Source: RH-AL1 sp964244495
Lineage (GTDB): Bacteria; Pseudomonadota; Alphaproteobacteria; Rhizobiales; Beijerinckiaceae
DNA length: 64,000 nucleotides
Assembly (NCBI GenBank): GCA_964244495.1
Contig: CAXTIU010000011.1
Span: 62,001 to 126,000 of the forward strand
Direction: 5' to 3'
Shown here in pieces: positions 51,262-61,957 of the stretch. Position 1 is the first letter of the stretch, and each line of letters opens with the position of its first letter. The notes under the pieces were generated by a model that searched no databases, was not told the origin of the DNA, and saw only the letters and a program-made list of their open reading frames with translations. The translations under genes were made by a program, and so were the position numbers.

Positions 51262-52293
51262 ATGGAATACCGACGGTTCGGAGGCTCAGGCCTCAAGGTC
51301 CCCGTTCTCAGCCTCGGTACGGGCACGTTCGGCGGCAGCGACGCGTTCTTCCAGCGCTGGGGCCGGACCGACGTGGCGGAGGCGACCCGGATGGTGGACC
51401 TCTGCGTCGAGGCCGGCGTCAACTTCTTCGACACCGCCGACATCTACTCCGCCGGCGCCTCGGAGGAGATCCTGGGACAGGCGATCAAGGGCAAGCGCGA
51501 CCGGCTGCTGATCTCGACCAAGGCCACCTTTCCGACCGGGGAAGGGCCGAACGACGTCGGCTCGTCGCGCCACCACCTCGTGCGGGCCTGCGAGGCGAGC
51601 CTGCGCAGGCTCGGCACCGACCACGTCGACATCTACTTCATGCACGCCTTCGACGCGCTGACCCCGGTCGACGAGACGCTGCGCGCGCTCGACGACCTGG
51701 TGCGCGCCGGCAAGATCGGCGCGATCGGCTGCTCGAACTACTCCGGCTGGCACCTGATGAAGGCGCTCGCGACCTCCGAGCGTTATGGCCTCGCGCGCTA
51801 CGTCGCCTACCAGGGCTATTATTCCCTGGTCGGCCGGCACTACGAGTGGGAGCTGATGCCGCTCGGCCTCGACCAGCACGTCGGCCTGATGGTGTGGAGC
51901 CCGCTCGGCTGGGGCCGGCTGACCGGCAAGATCCGGCGCGGGCAGCCGGCCGCCAGCGGGCGCATCGCGTCGGGCGGCGCGGAGGGCGGCCCGAGCGTCG
52001 CGGACGAGGTGCTCTACAAGGTCGTCGACGCGCTCGACGCGGTGGCGGCCGAGACCGGCCGCAGCGTCGCGCAGGTGGCGCTGAACTGGCTGCTGACCCG
52101 CCCCACCGTCTGCAACATCGTGATCGGCGCCCGCGACGAGGAGCAGTTGAAGCAGAACCTCGGCGCGGTGGGCTGGAGCCTGACGCCCGAGCAGGTGGCC
52201 ACGCTGGACAGAGCGAGCCACGAGGAGCCGACCTATCCCTACTGGCACCAGAAGGGGTTCGACGCGCGCAACCCCAAGCCGACGGTGTGGTGA
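51262..52293 (+). CDS. Aldo/keto reductase
   Basis: The 343-residue TIM-barrel oxidoreductase reduces carbonyl compounds with NADPH. The tetrad is visible: aspartate and tyrosine in FFDTADIYSAGASEEILG (about D47, Y52), lysine in LISTKATF near 83 and histidine in IYFMHAFD near 125. IGCSNYSGWHL and YQGYYSLVGR are typical of the subfamily near YajO/Tas. NADP-binding IVIGARDEEQLKQNL is near the C-terminus. The ATG at 51262 has CAGGAGA upstream. The physiological substrate is unknown. It is divergent from the KAP-like gene. Confidence 0.9.
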   Translation: MEYRRFGGSGLKVPVLSLGTGTFGGSDAFFQRWGRTDVAEATRMVDLCVEAGVNFFDTADIYSAGASEEILGQAIKGKRDRLLISTKATFPTGEGPNDVGSSRHHLVRACEASLRRLGTDHVDIYFMHAFDALTPVDETLRALDDLVRAGKIGAIGCSNYSGWHLMKALATSERYGLARYVAYQGYYSLVGRHYEWELMPLGLDQHVGLMVWSPLGWGRLTGKIRRGQPAASGRIASGGAEGGPSVADEVLYKVVDALDAVAAETGRSVAQVALNWLLTRPTVCNIVIGARDEEQLKQNLGAVGWSLTPEQVATLDRASHEEPTYPYWHQKGFDARNPKPTVW

Positions 52294-52294
52294 G

Positions 52295-53263
52295 CTAATA
52301 CCGCGCGACGACCGGCGCGACCGGCGTCGCGAACAGGTAGCTGACGCCGGCCTGCACGCGCTGGATCGTCTCGTGGTGCTGGATCGTGGCGTTCGGTGGC
52401 GCGGGCGTGCTCGCCAGCGGGTCGGTGAAGGTGCCGAAATCCGAGTAACGGTACTCGACCCGTAGCGCGACGTTGTCGAGGATGGCGTATGCGACGCCGC
52501 CGCCGACCGTGTAGCCGACGCGCGTGTGCTGGAACGCGGCGTCGTTGCCGAAATCGAAGCTGCTCGTGACGTCGGCGAAGGCGACGCCGCCGGTGGCGTA
52601 GAGGAGCAACCGGTCGAAGGCGACGCCGGCGCGTCCGCGCACGGAGCCTTGGACGCCCACGTCGACGCCGCCGACCGACCCCGAGAACGGGTATGACGTG
52701 AAGCCGTTGCCGAACACGATGCCGGTGACCGGCTTGCGGTAGCTGGACCCGTCGACGTCACCCTCGAAGCCGAACACGCCGACGACGCCCGGCCGGCCGC
52801 CGAGCGGACGCGTGACGAAATTGTAGCCGACGTGACCGCCGCCGATGACGCCATCGGCGCCGAACGACTGCAGGAGGGGCGTCGGCGACACGACCACCGT
52901 CGTGGCGGGCGTGCCGGGCGTCCCGGTGATGGCGGCCGTGCCGGTGCCGGTCGCACCACCCGTCGCGCCGACGGCGCTGGTGGCCGCCGTGGCACCGACC
53001 GCCGCGACGGACCCGGCCGTGCCCGCCGTCGTGGCGGTTCCGCCCACCGAGAGCGTGGTCGGCCCCTGGTTCAAGGTCGTGCGGTCGGTGCCGAAGGCGG
53101 CGCCGACCTGCGCGCCGGCGTAGAAGCCGGCCCAGCTGAAGGTGGGGATCGGCGGCGGCGGGGCGAATGGTTCGCGTCGCGCCAGGTCGGCGGCCATGGC
53201 GGGGGCGGGAAGCGCGGGGAGGCAGGCGAGGAGCGCCGCCGCGCCAGCGATGATGGTTCTCAT
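52295..53263 (-). CDS. Outer-membrane beta-barrel protein (Omp25/opacity type)
   Basis: The 322-residue precursor has a signal peptide ending AMA at residue 24. The mature N-terminus contains FSWAGFYAGAQVGAAFG, the entry strand common to alphaproteobacterial Omp25/31-like barrels. Later strands include GHVGYNFV, VFGFEGDVDGSS, GRAGVAFDRLLLYATGGVAFADV and NVALRVEYRYSDFG. The chain ends with an aromatic Y, as expected for BAM recognition. Residues about 72-125 are a low-complexity Gly/Ala/Thr/Val stretch, unusual for the family. It diverges from ettA with 249 bases between. Confidence 0.85.
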   Translation of the reverse strand: MRTIIAGAAALLACLPALPAPAMAADLARREPFAPPPPIPTFSWAGFYAGAQVGAAFGTDRTTLNQGPTTLSVGGTATTAGTAGSVAAVGATAATSAVGATGGATGTGTAAITGTPGTPATTVVVSPTPLLQSFGADGVIGGGHVGYNFVTRPLGGRPGVVGVFGFEGDVDGSSYRKPVTGIVFGNGFTSYPFSGSVGGVDVGVQGSVRGRAGVAFDRLLLYATGGVAFADVTSSFDFGNDAAFQHTRVGYTVGGGVAYAILDNVALRVEYRYSDFGTFTDPLASTPAPPNATIQHHETIQRVQAGVSYLFATPVAPVVARY

Positions 53264-53512
53264 GGCCCGTTCCCGTCCTTGGTTCGGCGCCCTCGTACCA
53301 TCATCATATGAGGCTGGTGTCCGGCCGGAGCCGGGCCGACCGCGAAAGCGGCCCGCTGTTGCGTTCCGGCAACTTGGCGGCCGAGAAGGTAGGGCAGGGC
53401 TTCCGGCCCGATCGCCGCGGACGCCCGCTGGACCTCGCACGCACGGCCCGTTAGAAAGCGGTCAACTCCTTATCCCCGACCGACGGCGAGCCCCCGAGGG
53501 CCAGGACCACAC

Positions 53513-55165
<1,653 letters not shown>

Positions 55166-55182
55166 GGCGCCGGAGCGCTTCG

Positions 55183-55419
55183 ATGCTCAGGGACGATGAC
55201 GAACTGTCCGTCCTTTGTCCGAGGTGCCGCCACAAGACCGTGCGACAGGTGGGCTGGTTCAAGGAGGAACTGACCTTCCCGTGCGATCATTGCCCGGCCC
55301 GGCTTCGCTACGACCGCGAGCTGCTGCGGCTCGACATCGAAACCGCCGGCCACGTGCCGGCAGCCGTGGCGGGCGCCGTGACGATCGTCGACGAAGTCAG
55401 CCCGGCATCACCGAGCTGA
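55183..55419 (+). CDS. Small zinc-ribbon protein
   Basis: This 78-residue protein has two CxxC knuckles, C12/C15 (LCPRCRHKT) and C34/C37 (FPCDHCPARL), spaced as in a zinc ribbon. It begins 18 bases after ettA on the same strand and is probably cotranscribed. A small zinc ribbon could bind nucleic acid or protein; nothing more can be inferred. It is unrelated by sequence to the restriction gene that follows on the other strand. Confidence 0.6.
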   Translation: MLRDDDELSVLCPRCRHKTVRQVGWFKEELTFPCDHCPARLRYDRELLRLDIETAGHVPAAVAGAVTIVDEVSPASPS

Positions 55420-55463
55420 TCCCTTCACTGGAGGAGCATCGGAGGTTCGCGCGGCGGGACGCG

Positions 55464-57130
55464 CTATGCGGCGCGGCGGACGAGGTAGCGATCGCCGTCC
55501 ATCGTCGAGACGCGGCCGTAGCGCACGAGCGTCGTCAGCGCCTTCGCCACCTTCTGCTCGACCCGCTTGCCGCCGCGCTTGAAACCGCGCGCGACGGCGG
55601 CGGCCGTCATCGGCGTGCCGTTCTTGGCGAGCAGCGCTTCGACGGCCAGCGTCGCTTCGCCCGCGTCGGTGGGGAAGACCGGCAGGCCAGCGTCGATGGC
55701 CACCACGATGTCCGGCAGGTCCAGTTCGCCCGTCTTGGCTTGCGACTGCTTGCCGAAGCGCGGGATCTGGTACTCGGGCCGCAGCCAGCGCACGAGCCCG
55801 GCCGCTTCCTCCTTCGCCCGCTCGGCATTGAGCGCGACGAGCCGCGCGAGGATCTCGTCGTCGCTGAGATCGACGGGCCAGCCGTAGGCCTCCGCCGTCA
55901 ACCGGTCGATCTCGTCGTGCAGATCCTTGAGTATGAGCACGAGCCCGCGATGCTTTATGTCCTCGTCTTTGTCGGTGAGCGGCGTGCCAGCCTTAAGTTT
56001 TTCTAGAACGTTGTAGAGGTCCGTGAATGTAAGATCGGGCTGGTCTGCTAAGACGCGCTTGCGATGTTGGTCCAACATACCGCCCAAATTAGTTAATCTG
56101 GCTCTTTGTTCGGAGGTTAGTTCAGGAAATGGAAATGGCTCGAAGCACGTCGTGTTATTGTACACAGGGTCATTGCCCTTGCCTACGCGACCGCCGATAG
56201 CTGTCGCCCAGACCACGTGGAATCTTGAGCTAAGAACGCTTAGCAGACAGCGATCGGAGGAAGCAACTATGCGTAACTTCTGATCCGGAATGATTTTTGA
56301 AGGAACGGTCACAAACCAACGATGTTTGGACGTTTCCACGGTTGCAATGTAATCGGCTAAACCTGAAATAGCTTGGCGCAAACCCGGTCTAGGTTCACCA
56401 AATATCCACCAGTTTTTCCGGTGATTTAAACGGTTTACTTTATCTCGAAACGGTTTCACGAACTCCAAGACATGCTGGTATAGCTGTGGGTAATCCTCCC
56501 TAGCTTTCTCAGGAGGAAGGCCATAGAAATCAATGATGTGCTTGTACTTTCTGTTATTCGTAAGCATCTTTCCACCTAAATACGGTTTTATAGCTATTGG
56601 CAATGAATTATTATTACCATTAAGGTGTGATAATTGTCTATCGTCAAGGACGAAACCTAAGCAGACAGGTATGATACCCATGAAAGATAATTCAGAGTTC
56701 TGCTTTAGGGGTACAGAATCTGATATCGATGCCGCAGGTGAGAGCATCGAATTAAGATATCCTAATCGCGGAATAGTTAAGTCATTAGTTTCTACAATGT
56801 CAGCCTTCCTGTCCTTCACCTCCTGCGCTTTCCCCTGGAGTTTTCCTTTTTGAGCGACGGTCATCGAGATACGAACCGCAGCGGTCTCGTCCCCCACGAG
56901 CCAAGGGTGATCAGGAATCGCATAAACTATGGAGATCGGCAGCTTAGCTCGAAGACGTTCTTCAACAATTCCTCTGTTATAAGTCATCGTTATGGAATTT
57001 GTTGTTACAAGACCAAATCGCCGCGCGTCACCTCTAGACAATATAGTAGCTGATTGATTCCACCAGTACATCACAAAATCTGCGCTTTTTGGCACGTGAG
57101 GCCAAGCATTACGGAGTAGTCTAACATAGG
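55464..57130 (-). pseudogene. MmeI-like restriction-modification protein, 3' part after frameshift
   Basis: This is the second half of the gene begun at 58858, in the -1/+2 frame relative to it. Directly after the frameshift it encodes AYVRLLRNAWPHVPKSADFVMYWW, the expected continuation of the methylase domain after NPPF. A middle section to about 55990 corresponds to the target-recognition domain (EPFPFPELTSEQRARL near its end) and is AT-rich. The C-terminal 170 residues are GC-rich again, with DEIDRLTAEAYGWPVDLSDDEI, a helical tail typical of type II R-M fusion proteins. A GTG at 57095 could start a separate 543-residue protein. Without the N-terminal half it would lack nuclease and methylase motifs. 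Confidence 0.8.
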
Positions 57131-57240
57131 CGATCCTAGTCTTTCGATCATCCGTTTATTGCCAATAAAGGGCGGATTTCCTACAATAAATTCTGCCTTG
57201 GGCCAAACCGGCCGACGGGCATTTGGGTAGGTCGCCGTTT
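55985..57240. other. AT-rich block inside the restriction-modification gene
   Basis: From about 57240 down to 55985 the composition falls sharply compared with both flanks: stretches such as AAGATAATTCAGAGTTC and ATTATTATTACC appear, which occur nowhere else in coding sequence of this window except the islet near 27.5 kb. The block corresponds to the end of the methylase and the target-recognition domain. Boundaries are by eye and approximate. Confidence 0.65.
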
Positions 57241-58858
57241 GCTTGCCATCCTTCTCCACCATCGTCGGCACAGGATACCCATCCCACGTCAGCACGGCAT
57301 CGTACCCGCCGCGCTGGCCGAAGTTGATGTTCTTGAAATCGCGCAGGATCGGCTCGCCGGGGTGGCCGGTGCGCGTGCGATAATGTTGCTGGAGGTAGCC
57401 GATCCAGATCACGAGTTCGGCGATGGCCGCCGCGCGCGGGTTGATCTCCAGCCCGAGGAAATGGTGCGGGTCCACGCTCTCGCGGTCGAACCCCATGCTC
57501 TCCGGCTCGCCGAGCTTGGCCAGCGTTTCCAGCACCTCGCCTTCGAGCTTCTTCATCAGCTCCAGCGCGACATAGAGGAAATTGCCGGTGCCGCAGGCCG
57601 GGTCGAGCACGCGCGTCGTGCAGAGCTGGTGATGGAAGGCGCGCACGGCGGCGACGGCCTTGGTCTCGTCGCCGTCCTCCTTGGCCTGCTCGGCGCGGGT
57701 GAGCGCCGCCTGCCAATCGGCGCGCAGCGGCTCCATGATCGTGACGTCGACGAGCCGTTGCACGTAGGCGCGCGGCGTGTAGTGCGCGCCGAGCTTGCGG
57801 CGCTCGTCCTTGTTCAGCGCCTGTTCCAGCAGCGTGCCGAAGATGGCCGGGTCGACGTCCGTCCAGCGGTGCTTCGCCGCCTCGTACAGCTCACCGATCT
57901 CTTCTTTCTCGAGATCGAAGGCCGTTGTGTTCTTGAACAGGCCGCCATTGAAGCGACGCACGCGCGCCCGGATGACGTGGCTATATTCTTCGCCCTTGTC
58001 CATCTGGCGCCAAAGGTCCTTGAGGCGGCGCGCGAAGTGCGCGGGATCGTCGATGCTCTCCTTGAGCAGCGTCTTGAAACTGTCTTTCGGCAGCAGCTCG
58101 ACGTCCTCGGCGAACATCGTGAACAGGCAACGCATGAGGAAATGCGCCACGTCCTCGGCGTTGCAGTCGCGCGCTTCCAGTGCCTTCGACACGTCCGCGA
58201 GGCGCTTGGCGATGGCGCGGGTGACGGCGGCGGCGTGTTTCGTCGGGTCGAGCGACTGCGGATCGGTCCAAACACGCTTCAGCCGCTCGCGGACCGCGTC
58301 GTCGCGCAGGTCTTCGAGGTAGATGCGGAACCCCTTGCGGTCGGGGAACTGCCCGTAGGCGCGGCCGGTGCCGGTGAAGTCGGCGTAGAGTTCGAGGCAA
58401 TGGCCGACGTCGCAGACGACGAGGAACGGTGGCGCCGGCTGGCTGGCTTCGAGCAGGAACACGTAGTTCTCGCCCTGCTTGCGGGCGTTCTGCATCATCA
58501 CGTCCCAACCCTTGGCCGCGCTGCGGCGCCCGAGCTTTTCCGGCTCATCGAGGGCGAGCGTGCCCTGGTTGGGAATGGCGTTCCTCTTGCCCGGCAGACG
58601 CGACTGCTTGGCTTCGAGGATGAAGCAGCCCTTCTTATAAAGATCGATGCGCTGCGGGGCGTGGGTGTCGGCGCTGTCGCGCGGCTTGACGGCACGCTCG
58701 AAGACGTAATCGTTGAACTCGCGGCTAGCACCTGCCGGGTCGGGTTTGCCGGCACCGATAAGGTCGCATAGCTCCGTGAGAAACATCACGTAGTTCGCCC
58801 GCTCGGCACCGCCCTGTCCGCCAGTCCAGCGAGCTATGAAGTCTTCTACGTTCAACAA
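57071..58858 (-). pseudogene. MmeI-like (type IIL) restriction-modification protein, 5' part with frameshift
   Basis: The 595-codon frame from TTG 58858 holds the first half of a bifunctional restriction enzyme/DNA methyltransferase of the MmeI kind. A nuclease motif D-x9-E-A-K is present (D72, E82, K84 in IDLYKKGCFILEAKQ), then a helical spacer, then the methylase with motif I DPACGTGNFLYVALEL near residue 425 and motif IV IVGNPPFIGNKRM near 560. After RLGS the frame shifts: the last 20 codons are unrelated residues and end in TGA, while the family sequence continues one base out of register. Rejoined, the protein would have about 1130 residues, the normal length. The shift probably inactivates both activities, unless it is a sequencing error. 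Confidence 0.85.
57131..57134 (-). other. Frameshift point in the restriction-modification gene
   Basis: On the minus strand GGATCGCCTATG reads GGA TCG CCT in the upstream frame but must read GGA TC- GCC TAT to continue the protein family (G-[S]-A-Y-V). One base is missing around 57131-57134. There is no homopolymer longer than two at the site, so polymerase slippage or phase variation is unlikely. Confidence 0.75.
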
Positions 58859-59048
58859 AACCTCAGCTTCGGTAAGCTTCCTTCTAAAATGCGGCTACAG
58901 GGCAACCCATCCTGGTTTCGCTGTCAATGATCCATGACCGGCATTCCATCGCTGGGCCGGCGCGATCCCGGCGGTAAGGAACGGGTGATGCGGGGATAAA
59001 TCCGGCCGGCGTCTCGCCCGCCGGGGCCGGACGCGCCATGATCGCGCC

Positions 59049-59429
59049 ATGACATCCGATCGCCAGCCCGACCTTTTCGGCGACCCGCAGGCCGACCTGT
59101 TCGGCGATGAACCAGCGCAACCCGCCGTCTATCGCGGCGACCCGGATCGGGTGCGGGCGCGGCTGGAGCGGATCGTCGCGGAAGCCCGCGCCGCCGCCGC
59201 GATGCCGTGGGATCGCGCGACGCTCCGGCTCTACGAGACGATCGTGCCGCAGATGACCCTGTGGCTCCCCGGTGGCGAGGCGGCGCGCTGGCGCCTCGAC
59301 TTCGAGGCGGAGGTCGGGCGGCTCGCGGTGACCCCGGCCGGGTCTTCGCACACGCGATCCACGGAGGACCGTGGCATCGCGCGGGCGGCGCGGGGCGCGT
59401 CCCTCGACGGCGGCGCTGGCCGGCGGTAG
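59049..59429 (+). CDS. Conserved alphaproteobacterial hypothetical protein
   Basis: This 126-residue protein opens with a twofold repeat, QPDLFGDPQADLFGDEP, and then a conserved block including VYRGDPDRVRARLERIVAEAR, MPWDRATLRLYETIVPQMT and WLPGGEAARWRLDFEAEVGRL (about 26-95). This pattern recalls a small protein family of Rhizobiales and relatives without known function. The last 30 residues are low-complexity. The LFG-type N-terminal motif resembles sliding-clamp or protein docking peptides, but that is a guess. It lies next to, and divergent from, the restriction gene. Confidence 0.65.
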   Translation: MTSDRQPDLFGDPQADLFGDEPAQPAVYRGDPDRVRARLERIVAEARAAAAMPWDRATLRLYETIVPQMTLWLPGGEAARWRLDFEAEVGRLAVTPAGSSHTRSTEDRGIARAARGASLDGGAGRR

Positions 59430-59630
59430 GGTTTCCCGGTGTTTCGGGGCGGCATCGGCCTGACGCATGACGCAGCTGACGCGAAAATGTGTGCGGTCGG
59501 AGAATTCGCGGCGCCGCGACGCGCCACGTCCCGCCCGTGCCCCGGGGGCGGCGGAAGGTCGCCGGGGCGGGGTGTCGCCAGCGCCGGCGCCGCCGGCTAG
59601 GCTCGGTCCTCCAGCAGCCGGAGCGTCCCC

Positions 59631-59810
59631 GTGATCACCGGAGAAACCCTCGCTCTCGCCCACCTCGCGATCCTCCTGGTGTTCCTCGTCGCGGCGACCG
59701 TCTCCGCCCACCGCGCGCGCCACGGGGTCCGAACGGGCCGTCGCGGCGACCGCTACCACCGCCTCACGACGGAGCAGATGCTGAGGCGGATCGGTCTGCC
59801 GAAGCGCTGA
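59631..59810 (+). CDS. Candidate 59-residue membrane protein
   Basis: A GTG-started frame encodes a short N-terminus, one membrane span (LALAHLAILLVFLVAATV, about residues 7-24) and a basic cytoplasmic tail with HRARHGVRTGRRGDRYHRL, ending RIGLPKR. GGAG lies 8 bases before the GTG. Third-position G/C bias is consistent with coding. I know no homologue. It converges on the MFS gene that ends at 59835. Confidence 0.45.
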   Translation: MITGETLALAHLAILLVFLVAATVSAHRARHGVRTGRRGDRYHRLTTEQMLRRIGLPKR

Positions 59811-59834
59811 GGCGGCGCCCGGCGGAGGGCGGGG

Positions 59835-61142
59835 TCACGGCTCGTTCGGCGCCCGCGCGCCGATCAGCGTGCCGCCGGCGCGTGCCCGGCGCGCCAGGTA
59901 GGGCGCGCCGCACGCGAGCTGGACGAGGACGAGCGCGCCCCACACCAGCCGGTGCGCCGTCGCGGGATGGTGGCCGGCGTGACCCGCCGCCAGGCCCAGC
60001 GCGACGCCGATGCCGGCCTGGACGGCGAAGATGGTGACGAACAGCAGCAGCGTGAGGCTGGTGTTGACGCGCCCCACCATCGCGACCGGCGCCGCCTCCG
60101 TCAGCACGGCGTAGGTCAGGATGCCGGTGCCGCCGAAGAAGCCGTAGGCGGCCCAAAGGAGGAAGGGCGGGACCGGCGCCCCGGCGATGATGAGGACCTG
60201 GTCGGCCACGAAGAGCGCCATGCCGAGCCCGCTGAAGTCGACGACGCTCAGGCCGCGACGCTCCAGCCAGCGCGTCGCGAAACCGAAGACGACGCTGCCG
60301 GCCATCATCGTCGCCCCGATCACCGAGGCGAGGAACGCGGCGCGGGGCTCGGCCACGCCCTGGACCTCGCGCATGTAGGCGCCGGCCCACAACGACTGCG
60401 CCGCGTAGAAGACGCCCTGCGTGGCGACCGAAAACGGCGCCACCCGCCAGAAGAAGCGCGACCCGAGGACGGCCCGGGTGCCGCGCAGCTGCCCCGCGAG
60501 GCTGGTCCGGCGGTCCGGCTCCGGCACCTCCGGCGTGCCCAGCATCAGCAGGGCGGCCGCGGCGAGCGTGAGGACCGACAGGCCGACGCAGACGTGCCGC
60601 CAGGAGGCGTGGGCGAGGACGGCGGTGAGCGGCGTCCCCACCAGGACGCCGCCGAGGCCGCCGGTCGCCAGGACGAGCCCGTACAGCACCGGCAGCTGGC
60701 GGACCGGGAAATGCTGGGCGATCGCCTTGCACGCCCCGCCGAAGCAGACGGACACGCCGACCCCGATCATCAGCCGCCCGAGCATCAGCGCCGGGAGCGC
60801 CGACGCGGCGCCGAAGACCAGGATGCCGGCGGCGGACAGGCAGAGCAGCGCCGCATCGGTCCGTCGCGCGCCGAAACGGTCGAGCAGGACGCCGGCCGGG
60901 ATCTGCGCCGCCGCGAAACCGAGGAAGTACAGGCTGGTGAGCAGCCCGAGGTCGCCCGCGTCGAGGCGGAGGTCGCGGGTGATGAAGGGCGCGAAACCGA
61001 TGTTCACGCCCCGGTACAGGTAGGACACGAAGTAGCCGAGCGCGAACAGGGCGAACACGCGGGAGCGCAGGAACGGGGCGCCCCCGGTGCCTCCACCGTC
61101 CTGGACCGGGCGATCCTGATCCGCGCCGAACGCCTTCGTCAT
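59835..61142 (-). CDS. MFS transporter, unknown substrate
   Basis: The 435-residue protein has 12 predicted spans. FALGYFVSYLYRGVNIGFAP is the first, and LLDRFGARRTDAALL is the superfamily loop after helix 2. LMIGVGVSVCFGGACKAIAQ and GLVLATGGLGGVLVGTPL resemble the nitrate/cyanate and hexuronate-like carriers without fitting one group clearly. The ATG at 61142 overlaps the decayed tautomerase sequence just upstream. The adjacent genes give no clue to the substrate. Confidence 0.83.
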   Translation of the reverse strand: MTKAFGADQDRPVQDGGGTGGAPFLRSRVFALFALGYFVSYLYRGVNIGFAPFITRDLRLDAGDLGLLTSLYFLGFAAAQIPAGVLLDRFGARRTDAALLCLSAAGILVFGAASALPALMLGRLMIGVGVSVCFGGACKAIAQHFPVRQLPVLYGLVLATGGLGGVLVGTPLTAVLAHASWRHVCVGLSVLTLAAAALLMLGTPEVPEPDRRTSLAGQLRGTRAVLGSRFFWRVAPFSVATQGVFYAAQSLWAGAYMREVQGVAEPRAAFLASVIGATMMAGSVVFGFATRWLERRGLSVVDFSGLGMALFVADQVLIIAGAPVPPFLLWAAYGFFGGTGILTYAVLTEAAPVAMVGRVNTSLTLLLFVTIFAVQAGIGVALGLAAGHAGHHPATAHRLVWGALVLVQLACGAPYLARRARAGGTLIGARAPNEP

Positions 61143-61167
61143 GCCGCCGCCACACCGTGCCTCGTCG

Positions 61168-61443
61168 ATCGACAGCGCACCGCGCGATGCCGTGACCGAA
61201 CGACCCGTTCTCCCGTTTGGTTTCGACGAGGACGATGAAGATGTCCTCCGGCCGCAGTCCGGGATCGGCGGCGAACAGCGCCTTCGTCGTCGGTGGATCG
61301 CGCGTGACGCCGACAGTGACCCGGATCATCACGAGATCGTCGGGCCGTTCGATCCCGAGACCACCGCGCCCGTCGTCGAAGCCGTCGGCATCGTGCTCGG
61401 TGATGGCGCGGTCGCGGGCCGCGTTGCGCGTGCTCGGCGCCGC
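61168..61443 (-). pseudogene. Tautomerase-family remnant
   Basis: On the minus strand, codons from 61443 read a segment ending ITEHDADGF, then LGIERPDDLVMIRVTV, GVTRDPPTTKALF, PGLRPEDIFIVLVETKREN and SFGHGIARC. This is the characteristic C-terminal two-thirds of the tautomerase family related to 4-oxalocrotonate tautomerase (usually ...RPEDVFINLVEVAKENWSFGNGIAQ). The N-terminal strand with catalytic Pro-1 is missing, an in-frame TAG precedes it, and no stop follows where the family ends. It is a relic, not a gene. Confidence 0.6.
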
Positions 61444-61842
61444 CTAACGGAACGTGAACAGTCCCTTCGGGAACACCTTCGCGGAGTACAGGCCGACGCT
61501 GTAGGTGTAGCCTTCCCTCGCCCCGAACAGCAGGTTGATGCGGGCGCGCACGACGTGCATGTAGCGCGAGCGCGGCGACAGGTCCTGCAGCACGGTCACG
61601 GTCGCGCTGTCGGGGATATAGGCGCAATCGCCGAAGGCGCCGATCGGGAACGGTTCCTCCGCGACCGTCGCGCGCAACAGTTCCTGCAGCCGCTCGCGGG
61701 TCGGGCAGAAGGGCTGGCCATGCGAGGACGTGGCGAGCCGCTCGCCGGCGATCGCCGGGTCCGCCCGGCTCGGCGCCGTCGTCACGAGGAGAGCCGCCAA
61801 GCCGAGGGCGGCGGCGGCCGGTATCGAGCGCACGGTCATCAT
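61444..61842 (-). CDS. Secreted hypothetical protein, 132 residues
   Basis: The protein has a signal peptide (hydrophobic core AAAALGLAALLVTTAPSRA, cleavage near 27) and a mature part with two cysteines, in PFCPTRERLQEL and FGDCAYIPD, that could pair in the periplasm. It ends in SVGLYSAKVFPKGLFTF. I recognise no family. Its TAG stop is immediately followed, in frame, by the tautomerase relic, which may be coincidence. Confidence 0.6.
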   Translation of the reverse strand: MMTVRSIPAAAALGLAALLVTTAPSRADPAIAGERLATSSHGQPFCPTRERLQELLRATVAEEPFPIGAFGDCAYIPDSATVTVLQDLSPRSRYMHVVRARINLLFGAREGYTYSVGLYSAKVFPKGLFTFR

Positions 61843-61957
61843 CCTACGAGCCCCAAGATCGCCGTCGCGGCGCGCTTCTCCATAACGCGGCGGCGGCGGC
61901 CTGCCTGTGGCTCACGGGCGACATCGCGGCAAGATCGTGCGCCCGGCCGGCCGCGAC

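Noticed and set aside
55464..58858. Possible BREX (PglX) or other multi-gene phage-defence locus
   Set aside because: The methylase has an N-terminal D-x9-EAK nuclease motif as in MmeI-type enzymes, and no brx, pglZ, helicase or protease gene is present on either side.
58922..58927. Perfect TTGACA on the minus strand upstream of the restriction gene as a promoter
   Set aside because: No acceptable -10 element lies at 16-18 bases, so I could not support a promoter call.
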